DNA of 64,000 bases, taken from Panulirus ornatus (taxonomy: Eukaryota > Arthropoda > Malacostraca > Decapoda > Palinuridae). The DNA lies in contig NC_092238.1 of assembly GCF_036320965.1 (NCBI RefSeq), positions 25,577,903-25,641,902 of the forward strand, written 5' to 3'. The position numbers and the translations under genes are program-made. The notes under the pieces were generated by a model. The model was not told where the DNA came from and made no database searches. It saw only the letters and a list, made by a program, of their open reading frames with translations. Of the stretch, positions 10,885 through 28,010 are shown one piece after another. Positions within the stretch are counted from its first letter, which is position 1. Every line of letters starts with the position of its first letter.

Positions 10885-11084
10885 CAATAGTCTTCATACA
10901 GGTGGCAGCGTCGGTGTCAGCGGTAATCAATGACGTGGCTGCAGACGCTTATACAAACACTCTCCAGCCTCCCCTGTCCTTCTGTTTGTTCCTATCCCTC
11001 CCCGTCCTCACATTCGTCCACTATCCCTCACTGTCTTTCTCTTTCTCTCATCCAAACCCATCTGTCGACGTTTCCCGTCCTCGC

Positions 11085-12375
11085 ATTTGTCCCTAATCCC
11101 TCCCTTATTCTTGTTAAATCCTAAAATCTCTCAAAATCACTCCTCCTCCATCCCCACCCTCCTCCTCCTCCAGAGACCCGCTAGGACTGTGTGTCCTCAT
11201 CCCAAGACCCAGAACAGTACCCTTCTCCTACAATTGGCCTCCTCGTCTCGTGACCCAGACCAGTTCCTCCCTCCTGTAGCTGGGGCTCCTCCTCGATCCA
11301 GTAGCCGCTGGGATTGGTCCTCCTCACCTCTAGGACACGAACGAGTTCCTCCTAGCCATATCCTGTATTGACCCCTTTCGCTGCGGGACTCTGACTTTCC
11401 CCTGGGATCAGGACCGTCATAAGTTCCTCGGGGCTCGAGGGAATTTGTCTTGTGACAACCGAGTCGTCACTCCTGACGGCATATCAAATGTCCCCGGACG
11501 GTCTAAGGGCTTCCCCTTGTTACTGTGTTTCACTCTCGGCTTCTCTTTCATATCTTGCTTTACTATCACATGTCCTGCTTTTTTCTTAAGTCTTGTATAC
11601 TAATACGCCTTCCATTTTCCTTTCCTCTCCGTTTTCTACCTCTTTTTTTTTCATCTCATGCATCCGTTGAGATAATTTTCTCTTTTACATTGTTCTAGTT
11701 TCAAATTTCTTTTCACTTCATCTCTATCATTAGCATACCATGATTCTCTCTTTCCTATGTGTTACTTCTACTTGCATTTTCATCTCCCTTTTCCTTTCGT
11801 GTCCCTTCTTTACCATCTTTTCCCATTTCTTTTTCGTCTTTCTTTTACTTTTCTATCTCTAATTTTCCTAATCTTTTTTCATCTTCTTTTCTTTCACACA
11901 AGAATCTCCTCCCAAGTCTCTCACACCCTACCCTTCAACCACCTTTCCGACACAAGGGAGGATAACACACGCCTTCCCCCGCCTCTCCCAGCCTCTCACA
12001 GCTCACTTCTCATCCTCCTCTGAGCACACGCCTCTCTGGGTGACAAAGGCCTCTTCCTGCCTCGCACAGATCACCTCTAACCCTCGCCTCAACACACCAC
12101 GTGTCTCTCTGTGGTTCACACAGGCCTCTCCCAGATCCCCTCTCACACTCCTACTTACATGTCTCTCTCTGTGGATGATGCAGGCCTCTCCCAGACTCTC
12201 ACAGAACACCTTCAACCTCCTTTCCTCACTATTCCTCAACCCAACCACTCACAGATCATCCTAACCTCTTCTGATTCACAGTCTTCCCTTATGTCCAGCC
12301 TTACGTTGGCCAACAGAAGCCATTTTGAAGCAAAAATCTAAACGTTAAAAGCAAATTTCCTCCTTTTCTAATTCT

Positions 12376-12378
<3 letters not shown>
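11085..12378. other. pyrimidine-rich stretch in copy A
   Basis: C/T-rich plus strand throughout. At 11990-12290 there is a loose tandem pattern of CACAGGCCTCTCCCAGA-like blocks about 40-60 bp apart (CTCTCCCAGCCTCTCACAG, AGGCCTCTCCCAGATCCC, AGGCCTCTCCCAGACTCT). No gene recognised. Confidence 0.5.

Positions 12379-12459
<81 letters not shown>
12379..12459. repeat. (GT)n microsatellite (copy A)
   Basis: Pure 81-bp run; 69 bp in copy B. Confidence 0.95.
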
Positions 12460-12460
<1 letters not shown>

Positions 12461-13447
12461 CCTCTCACCAACTCTCTCCCGTCCTGCTGGAGAATACCAC
12501 TCATTTCCTCCCTCTCTTGTTCCCTCCTTACAGAGTGTGTTTACAGTGACTTCAGACAGTGTATCTGCAGTGTTCGTCTGCTGAAGAGACTTTATGTGAG
12601 TCCCTCTACAGTCACCTGGGGATCTCGCGAGGTGCGTCTACAGTCCTCTGACGATCTGGGGACTTTACAGGAGACCAATGTAAGTCTTCCTTAGGGACTG
12701 AGAGATTCTCCAAGGAGTATCTACAACCAGCTGCTGATGGAGAGAGACTCTACAGTCTCCCACTGGCGGTGGTGGAGAGTTTTCTAGGTGGATCTCCAGT
12801 CGTCTGCTCGTACAAAGACCATTTGTCTTCATCTGTCCAAACCGTCTTGATATTCAGATAAAGATCGGAGCAAAACTCTCTTCTTGAGGTCATAGGAAAT
12901 GTTGCGACCTTCTCCGGTCGTCTATCCCTTCCTTATCGAATCATAAAAAGACCTTAGGTGATATTTCTATTCATCTTTATTCATACCCACATCTACATTT
13001 ACTTCAGCATCTGGGTACTTTATGCAAAGTTATGCAAACAGCAACAGACCACTGAGTCCCTTCGTGGTTGTTTGTGGTGGAGGAAGAGATCAGAACACGT
13101 AAAAGACGAACTAACGTACCCGTCATTCGTTGTGGCCATGAACTATAACACAGAATCCTCCTGAGACTTTCATGCAATCTATCCATAACCTATCGTTACA
13201 AGAATCACCATCGGTGATTTCCATATTCAACAAAATTTTGGCCTCCTTCCTCCGGTCATTCTCTCACGATTTCCTTCTCGTCTGGCGGTGATTTCGTCAG
13301 CTGTCTCATGTGTTCTTCCTCTAGCTATCCTTTCCGTATCTTGACTCTATCTCCGGGAGCGGTTTCCTCAACTATCTCTCGTACCGTCACACAGAAGGAG
13401 GGTGTCGTAAAGCAGATTCCGCGCCTCGAGAAGCGATCTTGTTCTGT

Positions 13448-13448
<1 letters not shown>
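12460..13448. other. non-coding stretch in copy A
   Basis: Unique sequence almost identical to 18970-19955 in copy B; no gene recognised. Confidence 0.5.

Positions 13449-13528
<80 letters not shown>
13449..13528. repeat. (GA)n microsatellite (copy A)
   Basis: Pure 80-bp run; 70 bp in copy B. Confidence 0.95.
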
Positions 13529-13531
<3 letters not shown>

Positions 13532-14038
13532 TCTCCCCGTGCCTTCATCTCTGAGTACCTCATGCTGACGCATCATTTCCCCTAAGTGACCTACAGCCCT
13601 GACCTTGTCCCTGCAGCTTCATACACCCTCGTTGACCCCCGACCATGACGCAGTCCCAGCAATATCATGCAACACCGTCATGATGCCATCAGGTCAACAC
13701 ACTCGGCTCGCTCACGAAACGTACCCAACACTTTACCCTAGAACCAACTCTCTCTCTCTAGTTCGCTTCTTCCCTCTCCCTGCTCGGTAAACTCCACTCT
13801 CACCTCTCTCTCTCTCACACACAAACACACACAAACACACAGCAATTTCCAGGTGGGATTTTCCCTGGAAACATCCGGTTTCCAGGTGGTCAGGAGACTG
13901 CCCGACTCATGGCTCACAACACGACCACTGCTCATGACTCGCCACAACACCTGACAGACTCACGACATACGTCTACCGTCCTCCTCATGTCACGCAACGC
14001 CCTCTGCTCTGTAAGTCCCGCAACCAAACGGTTGTCAT

Positions 14039-14042
<4 letters not shown>

Positions 14043-14082
<40 letters not shown>
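14043..14082. repeat. (CT)n microsatellite at the A/B junction
   Basis: A 40-bp CT run abuts the first base of copy B with no spacer. In front of copy A a unique 104-bp segment separates the CT run from the unit. Confidence 0.95.
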
Positions 14083-14084
<2 letters not shown>

Positions 14085-14342
14085 GAACGCCAGCGAACTG
14101 AAATACCAAATTAACTCCCCAGCTGCTGCACTCGGCGAAACCTCGCCTCCGACACCGAGTTTTTTCCCCGCGTCTCACTAGAGCTTGCAATCTCCTTATT
14201 GCTTTTGTAAAAGATAATAAACCATGGGAGAGTATGTCCTTGGGATTTGGGTCGGTTAGTGAAGTTTCGTTGAACAAGAATTATATGCTGGAGTCAAGTG
14301 TCATAGCGGCAATTATTTTCTGGGTTTGTACCACTGTCGGGT

Positions 14343-14371
14343 ATTATAATTATATATATTTATATATATAT

Positions 14372-14415
<44 letters not shown>
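14343..14415. repeat. interrupted (TA)n microsatellite (copy B)
   Basis: TA tract with ATTATAATT- and TTATTATA-type interruptions in its first half, absent in copy A. Confidence 0.9.
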
Positions 14416-14417
<2 letters not shown>

Positions 14418-14666
14418 CTTTTTTGTACTCTTGTTTGCTATTTCCAGCATTTGCAAGGCAGCCGGAAAAACAGACGAACAAAAGGTATGATTCGCTCACG
14501 TCCATTCTCTAGCTATCATGTGTAATACACCGACACCATACTTCCTACCCACAGCCAGACCCCACACACCTATCTGTGGTTTCTCCAGCCGCTTCATTAG
14601 CCCTGGTTCAGTGCTGTGACGGCCCGTCTACGTGTAGTCGGAATATGGAACATGTTTATGCAGTTG
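14416..14666 (+). repeat. diverged copy of the TTTCCCGCGTTAGCGAGG-family element (copy B)
   Basis: Counterpart of 8137-8390 with roughly ten substitutions in 250 bp, clearly more than in neighbouring unit sequence. Confidence 0.6.
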
Positions 14667-14940
14667 AAGTATATCATAATGCAGATGCAGTTGAAGTATC
14701 ATCCTGTAACCGCGTGTGCTTTCCAGAGAAAAGGTAATGGACGTTTTAATTTTGATCTGACGAGGACTTTTGGTAATAATTTGCATGCAGAGTAACCGGA
14801 TAAATCATATTAATTAATTTAAGACTGATACAGACAACAGATATAACACGAGAGAGGAAAGCAGTCACCTTGCTGGACCCCTTTAGCTAACTCGGTGGCC
14901 TGTCCTCCAGTTGTTTCACGTCAAGAAGGAAACGTGCACA

Positions 14941-15276
14941 TCAGGACACGATAAGGCTCACATAACGTCGAATGCGTAGCGAAAGCGATGGAGGATGTCT
15001 AAGCACTCGGCAAGGACCCATTGTAAGCTCCGTAATCCTTTTTGCACTCATGCTCGCAGGAGGAACGTAGGGGGAACAACAAAGTAGCAGCTGATCGAGA
15101 AAGAGATGTCCCAGTAGAGGATTTATGAAGGATCCGGGCGACAGGAGTCCCACGTCACACTCCCAGAAGGACAAACTTATCCCATTAAGCAAGACACCCA
15201 TCAGGACCAGGGTACGACCTCGGGTGAGATGGTTTAGTCTTAGACCTGACCCCTCAAGCGGTAGGTCAAAGGTCAA
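14941..15276 (-). CDS. unidentified 111-codon ORF (doubtful)
   Basis: Longer counterpart of the 8660-8920 frame, extended at the N terminus because copy B lacks one base. No recognised domain. It overlaps a plus-strand frame of similar length, so at most one is real and most likely neither. Confidence 0.1.
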   Translation of the reverse strand: MTFDLPLEGSGLRLNHLTRGRTLVLMGVLLNGISLSFWECDVGLLSPGSFINPLLGHLFLDQLLLCCSPYVPPASMSAKRITELTMGPCRVLRHPPSLSLRIRRYVSLIVS

Positions 15277-15529
15277 GCCATCTCACCCAAGACTTGGTGT
15301 CGTCATGTTTTTAGAATCGCACCGCCTTGCTCAGAAGATTCAACGTGGAGTATTTCAAGTAATTTTCAACACAAAGTATAACCTCCGCCAGTGGCCTGAG
15401 AATGATCCTTCACCGAGACTTGGCATAAACTCGGGGATGTATACACCATACAGGAAGACCTGCCAGAATGCCAGGAGAAGAGGAGGATCGTCCAGTAAGG
15501 AGGAGGAAACATTATTTACAATATGTTAA
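15125..15529 (+). CDS. unidentified 134-codon ORF (doubtful)
   Basis: Open frame rich in Arg, Ser, Pro and Lys, starting MKDPGDRSPTSHSQKDKL and ending in KEEETLFTIC. It is interrupted in copy A by one base near 8937. No homology recognised, no ideal splice or promoter signals. Included because it is one of the longest non-repeat frames in the duplication. Confidence 0.12.
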   Translation: MKDPGDRSPTSHSQKDKLIPLSKTPIRTRVRPRVRWFSLRPDPSSGRSKVKPSHPRLGVVMFLESHRLAQKIQRGVFQVIFNTKYNLRQWPENDPSPRLGINSGMYTPYRKTCQNARRRGGSSSKEEETLFTIC

Positions 15530-15585
15530 TCGTGCGTCCACGATGCACGCTGTTGCCTCTCCACCACCGGGGCCCCCTTACTTAC

Positions 15586-15789
15586 CTGAGGACCTCCACT
15601 TTTTCTCCACCTCTGTTGAGGACGATTAAACAACATCTTTAAGCATACATTAATACTACATTCAGTGACGTTTTCTATTGTTTGTTTCTTTCCCGAATAC
15701 GTGCCTACATATCTACTTAGTTTAGAGAGAAGCCTCTTTCTAATTTCATCAAATTTAATGCACTCTTTTTCGAAATGATTTATTTTGAT
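15586..15789 (-). CDS. 68-codon open frame ending in a consensus 5' splice site (copy B)
   Basis: Identical in sequence to 9306-9509, with the same CAG|GTAAGTAAGG donor and the same upstream TAA. The identity reflects the recent duplication rather than independent conservation, so it adds no evidence that the frame is coding. Confidence 0.2.
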
Positions 15790-16350
15790 TTAATCCCCGT
15801 TGGCACAAAGCCAAGCCGTCGGAAAATTAGTTGTTGTTGAATTAAAGTTCTCTATTTTTCACCAGATTTATTCAACACAATCCTCTCCCAGTTCAGTTTA
15901 CCTTTAAAGAGAAAAAAAAAAGGTCGCGTGGCTTCTGCAGTCTGATCAGATTTCATTGTGGCAGTGAGAAAAACCTTGACTTTAAAATAACATTGCCTAA
16001 AGAGTGAATCTTAGAAGTACTTTACATTCCACCAAGCCCCTTCAACCTTCAGCCAGGAATTCCAATGCTGACCATGTTTCATGGTCGGCTGCCAGGCGGG
16101 AGCCTCTTCAATCCGAGGGTATTAGAAAAAAGATTTATAAGGAATAAAGAAATTAAAGAAAGGGGCAGAAAAATATGTCTTTCTATGATTGATTTTAAGA
16201 TTCTGAGGATCTAGCTGAAGAAGATGATAGTTAATTGAAATCAAGAGTGAGGACATATGATCATCTCTTGCTAGGAGAGTGGTAGGACCAACTGTTGGAC
16301 GTTGTGGTGTTGGAAGTGGCAGAGGTGGCAGTCTTACTGCTGATGCAAAT

Positions 16351-17406
16351 GATGGTGTTGATGGTGATGGTGGCGGTGGTGGTGGTGGCTGTGGTGGTGG
16401 TGATGGTGATGGTGTTGGTGGTGGTGGTGGTGGTGGTGATGGTGTTGATGGTGGTGGTGATGGTGGTGATGGTGGTGGTGATGATGGCGGTGGTGGCGGT
16501 GATGGTGGTGGAGGTGGTGGTGGTGATGGTGGCGGTGGTGATGGTGGTGGTGTGGTGGTGGTGGTGGTGGTGGTGTGGTGGTGTGGTGGTAGGTGGTGGT
16601 GATGGTGGGTAGTGATGGTGTTGGTGGTTAGTGATGGTGATGATGGTGGTGGTGGTGGTGTGTGGGTGATGATGGCTGGTGGTGGCTGGTGTGATGGTGG
16701 TGGTGGTGATGATGGCGTGGTGGTGGGTGTGGTGTGGTGGTGATTGGTGGTGGTGGCGGGTGATGGTGGTGGTGGTGGTGCGTTGGTGGTGGTGGTGGTG
16801 GTAGGTGGCGTGTGGTGATGGTGGTGAGGTGGTGGTGGTGGTGGTGGATGGTGGTGGTGATGGTGGTGGTGGATGGTGGTGGTGGCGGTGGTCATGGTGA
16901 TGATGGTGGTGCGTGTGGTGGGGCGGTGGATGATGGTTGGTGGAGGTGGTGGTGGATGGTGGTGTGGATGTGTGGTGATGGTGGTGGATGATGTGCGTGT
17001 GGTGGCGGGTGGTCGATGGTGAGGATGTGTGGTTGGATGGTGGGCGGTTGAGTGGTGGTGATGAATGGTGGTGTGATGGGTGGTGGTGGTGGTTGATGAT
17101 GGCGTGTGCGTTGAGTGGTTGGTGTGGGTTGCGTGGTGGTGGTGAGTGAGTGGTAGTGATGGTGTTGGATGGTGGCGGTGGTGTTGGTGGTGGTGTGGTG
17201 AGTGATGTGTGGTGCGTGGTGATGGTGTGTGTTGGTGGTGATGGTGGTGGTGTTGTGGTGGTGGCGGTTGGTCATGGTGATGAATGGTGGCGGTGGTGGC
17301 GGTGATGATGGTGGTGGTGATAGGTGGTGTGGTGGTGGTGGTGGTGTTGCATGTCGTGGTGGTGTTGGTGATGTGGTGGTTGATGGTGGTGGAGGTGTGG
17401 TGGTGG
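16351..17406. repeat. (GGT)n array with many frame-breaking indels (copy B)
   Basis: About 1,055 bp. The first 200 bp resembles copy A. From about 16550 the triplet register is broken every 10-30 bases by single-base losses or gains (GTGTGGTGG, GGGTGG, GCGTGG), unlike copy A. Confidence 0.95.
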
Positions 17407-18897
17407 CAATAGTCTTCATACAGGTGGCAGCGTCGGTGTCAGCGGTAATCAATGACGTGGCTGCAGACGCTTATACAAACACTCTCCAGCCTCCCCTGTC
17501 CTTCTGTTTGTTCCTATCCCTCCCCGTCCTCACATTCATCCACTATCCCTCACTGTCTTTCTCTTTCTCTCATCCAAACCCATCTGTCGACGTTTCCCGT
17601 CCTCGCATTTGTCCCTAATCCCTCCCTTATTCTTGTTAAATCCTAAAATCTCTCAAAATCACTCCTCCTCCATCCCCACCCTCCTCCTCCTCCAAAGACC
17701 CGCTAGGACTGTGTGTCCTCATCCCAAGACCCAGAACAGTACCCTCCTCCTACAATTGGCCTCCTCGTCTCGTGACCCAGACCAGTTCCTCCCTCCTGTA
17801 GCTGGGGCTCCTCCTCGATCCAGTAGCCGCTGGGATTGGTCCTCCTCACCTCTAGGACACGAACGAGTTCCTCCTAGCCATATCCTGTATTGACCCCTTT
17901 CGCTGCGTGACTCTGACTTTCCCCTGGGATCAGGACCGTCATAAGTTCCTCGGGGCTCGAGGGAATTTGTCTTGTGACACCCCAGTCGTCCCTCCTGACG
18001 GCATATCAAATGTCCCCGGACGGTCTAAGGGCTTCCCCTTGTTACTGTGTTTCACTCTCGGCTTCTCTTTCATATCTTGCTTTACTATCACATGTCCTGC
18101 TTTTTTCTTAAGTCTTGTATACTAATACGCCTTCCATTTTCCTTTCCTCTCCGTTTTCTACCTCTTTTTTTTTCATCTCATGCATCCGTTGAGATAATTT
18201 TCTCTTTTACATTGTTCTAGTTTTAAATTTCTTTTCACTTCATCTCTATCATTAGCATACCATGATTCTCTCTTTCCTATGTGTTACTTCTACTTGCATT
18301 TTCATCTCCCTTTTCCTTTCGTGTCCCTTCTTTACCATCTTTTCCCATTTCTTTTTCGTCTTTCTTTTACTTTTCTATCTCTAATTTTCCTAATCTTTTT
18401 TCATCTTCTTTTCTTTCACACAAGAATCTCCTCCCAAGTCTCTCACACCCTACCCTTCAACAACCTTTCTGACACAAGGGAGGATAACACACGCCTTCCC
18501 CCGCCTCTCCCAGCCTCTCACAGCTCACTTCTCATCCTCCTCTGAGCACACGCCTCTCTGGGTGACAAAGGCCTCTTCCTGCCTCGCACAGATCACCTCT
18601 AACCCTCGCCTCAACACACCACGTGTCTTTCTGTGGTTCACACAGGCCTCTCCCAGATCCCCTCTCACACTCCTACTTACATGTCTCTCTCTGTGGATGA
18701 TGCAGGCCTCTCCCAGACTCTCACAGAACACCTTCAACCTCCATTCCTCACTATTCCTCAACCCAGCCACTCACAGATCACCCTAACCTTTTCTGATTCA
18801 CAGTCTTCCCTGATGTCCAGCCTTACGTTGGCCAACAGAAGCCATTTTGAAGCAAAAATCTAAACGCTAAAAGCAAATTTCCTCCTTTTCTAATTCT

Positions 18898-18900
<3 letters not shown>
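17407..18900. other. pyrimidine-rich stretch in copy B
   Basis: Counterpart of 10885-12378, nearly identical; no gene recognised. Confidence 0.5.

Positions 18901-18969
<69 letters not shown>
18901..18969. repeat. (GT)n microsatellite (copy B)
   Basis: Pure 69-bp run. Confidence 0.95.
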
Positions 18970-18970
<1 letters not shown>

Positions 18971-19953
18971 CCTCTCACCAACTCTCTCCCGTCCTGCTGG
19001 AGAATACCACTCACTTCCTCCCTCTCTTGTTCCCTCCTTACAGAGTGTGTCTACAGTGACTTCAGACAGTGTATCTGCAGTGTTCGTCTGCTGAAGAGAC
19101 TTTATGTGAGTCCCTCTACAGTCACCTGGGGATCTCGCGAGGTGCGTCTACAGTCCTCTGACGATCGGGGGACTTTACAGGAGACCAATGTAAGTCTTCC
19201 TTAGGGACTGAGAGATTCTCCAAGGAGTATCTACAACCAGCTGCTGATGGAGAGAGACTCTACAGTCTCCCACTGGCGGTGGTGGAGAGTTTTCTAGGTG
19301 GATCTCCAGTCGTCTGCTCGTACAAAGACCATTTGTCTTCATCTGTCCAAACCGTCTTGATATTCAGATAAAGATCGGAGCAAAACTCTCTTCTTGAGGT
19401 CATAGGAAATGTTGCGACCTTCTCCGGTCGTCTATCCCTTCCTTATCGAATCATAAAAAGACCTTATGTGATATTTCTATCATCTTTATTCATACCCACA
19501 TCTACATTCACTTCAGCGTCTGGGTACTTTATGCAAAGTTATGCAAACAGCAACAGACCACTGAGTCCCTTCGTGGTTGTTTGTGGTGGAGGAAGAGATC
19601 AGAACACGTAAAAGACGAACTAACGTACCCGTCATTCGTTCTGGCCATGAACTATAACACAGAATCCTCCTGAGACTTTCATGCAATCTATCCATAACCT
19701 ATCGTTACAAGAATCACCATCGGTGATTTCCATATTCAACAAAATTTTGGCCTCCTTCCTCCGGTCATTCTCTCACGATTTCCTTCTCGTCTGGCGGTGA
19801 TTTCGTCAGCTGTCTCATGTGTTCTTCCTCTAGCTATCCTTTCCGTATCTTGACTCTATCTCCGGGAGCGGTTTCCTCAACTATCTCTCGTACCGTCACA
19901 CAGAAGGAGGGTGTCGTAAAGCAGATTCCGCGCCTCGAGAAGCGATCTTGTTC

Positions 19954-19955
<2 letters not shown>
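18970..19955. other. non-coding stretch in copy B
   Basis: Counterpart of 12460-13448; no gene recognised. Confidence 0.5.

Positions 19956-20025
<70 letters not shown>
19956..20025. repeat. (GA)n microsatellite (copy B)
   Basis: Pure 70-bp run. Confidence 0.95.
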
Positions 20026-20028
<3 letters not shown>

Positions 20029-20523
20029 TCTCCCCGTGCCTTCATCACTGAGTACCTCATGCTGACGCATCATTTCCCCTAAGTGACCTACAGCCCTGAC
20101 CTTGTCCCTGCAGCTTCATACACCCTCGTTGACCCCCGACCATGACGCAGTCCCAGCAATATCATGCTACACCGTCATGATGCCATCAGGTCAACACACT
20201 CGGCTCGCTCACGAAACGTACCCAACACTTTACCCTAGAACCAACTCTCTCTCTAGTTCGCTTCTTCCCTCTCCCTGCTCGGTAAACTCCACTCTCACCT
20301 CTCTCTCTCACACACACAAACACACAGCAATTTCCAGGTGGGATTTTCCCTGGAAACATCCGGTTTCCAGGTGGTCAGGAGACTGCCCGACTCATGGCTC
20401 ACAACACGACCATTGCTCATGACTCGCCACAACACCTGACAGACTCACGACATACGTCTACCGTCCTCCTCATGTCACGCAACGCCCTCTGCTCTGTAAG
20501 TCCCGCAACCAAACGGTTGTCAT

Positions 20524-20527
<4 letters not shown>

Positions 20528-20595
<68 letters not shown>

Positions 20596-20597
20596 TC
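20528..20597. repeat. (CT)n microsatellite at the right end of the duplication
   Basis: CT run after which sequence becomes unique (CCAGTCCAACCTTG). It marks the right breakpoint. Confidence 0.95.
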
Positions 20598-26062
<5,465 letters not shown>

Positions 26063-26276
26063 GTGTAGTGTTGCAGTGTAGCACAGTTAGCTACAGTATA
26101 CTGTAGTGTTGGCTACAACGTAAGGTGTATTGATTACACTGTAGGTTAATTGTTACAATGAGACAACATTGGCAACATTATAACCTAGAACTGGCTACAC
26201 TGTAACATAGCTCTGACTACGCTGTAACATAGCTCTGGCTAGGCTGTAACATAGCTGTGACTGCACTATATCACAG
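26063..26276. repeat. degenerate 22-bp tandem repeat
   Basis: Roughly ten diverged units of the form CTCTGACTACGCTGTAACATAG. The last three are well matched and the earlier ones more decayed. Confidence 0.75.
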
Positions 26277-26330
26277 TATCTTATCTCGGTGTTCTGGGCA
26301 AATCACAGTGAATGATTACAAGATAAGACT

Positions 26331-26575
26331 GTCTCTCCCACGAGTCCTCAATGGTTACATAACCCGTAATTATAATCAAGAGTCTTACTGCTGACTTTTG
26401 TCCCTCGAAAGTCCTCAGGGTTATATAACCCGGAATTCTAACTGAGTCTAATTGCTGACTTTTCTCTCCCAAAAGTCCTCAGGGCTACATAACCCGGAAT
26501 CAAATTAAGAGTCTAAGTGCTGATTTTTGTCCCCCCCGAAAGTCTTCAGGGTTATATGACCCGGAATTATAATGA
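26331..26575. repeat. 64-67-bp tandem repeat, about 4 copies
   Basis: Each unit contains AAAGTCCTCAGGGTTATATA followed by ACCCGGAATT and TGCTGACTTTTGTCCC. The GTCCTC/GTCTTC core begins at 26344, 26411, 26475 and 26542. Confidence 0.85.
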
Positions 26576-26690
26576 AGTATTATCTGTTCTCTGCCGTCTT
26601 GGCTTATCATTACTGATGGTTATTATAATACGAGACTGGATCAGGGGACTCACCCAGAGAAAAGCCTTACATACGTAAATCAAACCATGA

Positions 26691-27110
26691 GTGAAATTTC
26701 CTCCACAGATAATCAAATTGTCGCTTATACAAATTGTCGCTTATACAAGTATATCAGGTCTTGCCTCCTCCCTCCATCACTCCCTTATACCAAGGTTGTG
26801 TACAGTAGCCACGGGAGCTAGTCTGCCCTCCAGAAGCCAGCCGAGCGACTTACAGCTGCGTATGATGAGCGTGATGGCACACATGACCCTTGTTATTTTA
26901 AGTTTTCGCAGCCATTACCCACGAACGAAGTATATGGCGTGTGATGATGACTTAGGTGACGAGTTACTACATGGGATTAGGGATATAAATGGGACTGGGG
27001 GAGTGGAGGGGACGAGACGAGGGGAAGTGGAGGGGACAAGACGAGGGGAAGGGAGAAAGCAACATAGCAAGATATGCGAGAACCTCATTCTGTTATGTAT
27101 ACGAACGTAA
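26691..27110 (+). CDS. unidentified 139-codon ORF (doubtful)
   Basis: One of the longest frames here that is mostly outside simple repeat. Its hydrophobic N-terminal part contains MVAYTS-like and LASSLHHSL stretches; the C-terminal part includes two copies of an eight-residue Gly/Arg/Glu unit encoded by the 24-bp duplication at 27003-27051. No domain recognised, no clear splice sites. Probably chance. Confidence 0.1.
   Translation: MKFPPQIIKLSLIQIVAYTSISGLASSLHHSLIPRLCTVATGASLPSRSQPSDLQLRMMSVMAHMTLVILSFRSHYPRTKYMACDDDLGDELLHGIRDINGTGGVEGTRRGEVEGTRRGEGRKQHSKICENLILLCIRT
27003..27051. repeat. 24-bp direct duplication
   Basis: GTGGAGGGGACGAGACGAGG-type unit twice in tandem with one substitution. 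Confidence 0.9.
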
Positions 27111-27303
27111 CTCTTATGTGGTGGTTTTCGTTCTGTGCAGTGAACCGAACTGGTGCACAGCCCCTGTTATTTGTGAGAGCTGTGAATGATTTACCCACGA
27201 GTAGTAAATGTTTTACACATTGGTCAATGCGGGAGGGATGTAAATGACGGAGCCGTGAGCAGCGCCACGGCAGCTGTGCTAATGTTGGTCTCGTCTTTGT
27301 TGT

Positions 27304-27396
27304 GATGGCTGGGGCCAGGTCTTCATTTGGGCTGAGTCTACGAGACTACCCTTCTCTGGTTGGGGCGAGGTGTTTATCTGGGCTGGGTCTACGAGA

Positions 27397-27399
<3 letters not shown>
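27304..27399. repeat. two-copy repeat of about 51 bp
   Basis: Two units ending in GAGTCTACGAGACTAC and GGGTCTACGAGACTAC. The second runs straight into a CT microsatellite. Confidence 0.8.
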
Positions 27400-27457
<58 letters not shown>

Positions 27458-27458
27458 G

Positions 27459-27537
<79 letters not shown>
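27400..27537. repeat. (CT)n microsatellite
   Basis: 138 bp with TTCT and CGCT interruptions in the middle. Confidence 0.95.
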
Positions 27538-27541
<4 letters not shown>

Positions 27542-27894
27542 CGGTAATTCGTCTGAGCTGAAAAACCTGAGGGTATTTGTAATTCGTCCCTACACAAAGA
27601 AAAAAAAATCAACACGAAAATCACTCTGGTCGCGCCTTTTCGCTTCTCTTTCCTGAATTTTTAAAACATGTTGTATCTACTCTGGAAGAGGAAATGGTAC
27701 CAGCTTCCTCGCTCGAAAAATGGGCAAGTAGTGAAAGCAAGCCAAAGATAAGCTTCATCTTAGCAAGTAAGTTATATGAAGGAACAACGAAAGCATTGCA
27801 CTTATCAACAAGGAGATTAGTAAAGGACTGACAGACAAATAGACACAAAGAAAAACAGACAGACATCCAGTTTCATAATACAACAACCAAGAAT

Positions 27895-27897
<3 letters not shown>

Positions 27898-27990
<93 letters not shown>

Positions 27991-28010
27991 GTGTGTTTGT
28001 GTGTGTGTGT
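27898..28010. repeat. (GT)n microsatellite
   Basis: Pure for about 90 bp, then interrupted by AAGTGTGTTT. Confidence 0.95.

Larger units (their letters stand above)
7805..14082. repeat. tandem segmental duplication, copy A (6,278 bp)
   Basis: The segment beginning AGGAACGCCAGCGAACTGAA at 7805 recurs at 14083 and is collinear for its whole length. Landmarks shared with copy B in order are: a TA tract, an interspersed element, the 9306-9509 minus-strand frame, a GGT array, the pyrimidine-rich 11.1-12.3 kb block, a GT tract, a GA tract and a terminal CT tract. Unique parts such as 9000-9600 are nearly identical between copies, while 8140-8560 shows many more differences. Confidence 0.95.
14083..20590. 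repeat. tandem segmental duplication, copy B (about 6.5 kb)
   Basis: Collinear with copy A from its first base to its terminal CT tract. It is longer mainly because its GGT array is about 240 bp longer. Differences are small indels in microsatellites and scattered substitutions. Confidence 0.95.

Noticed and set aside
9983..10930. 315-codon Thr/Ile/His-rich open frame
   Set aside because: Translation of the GGT array; composition is entirely repeat-derived.
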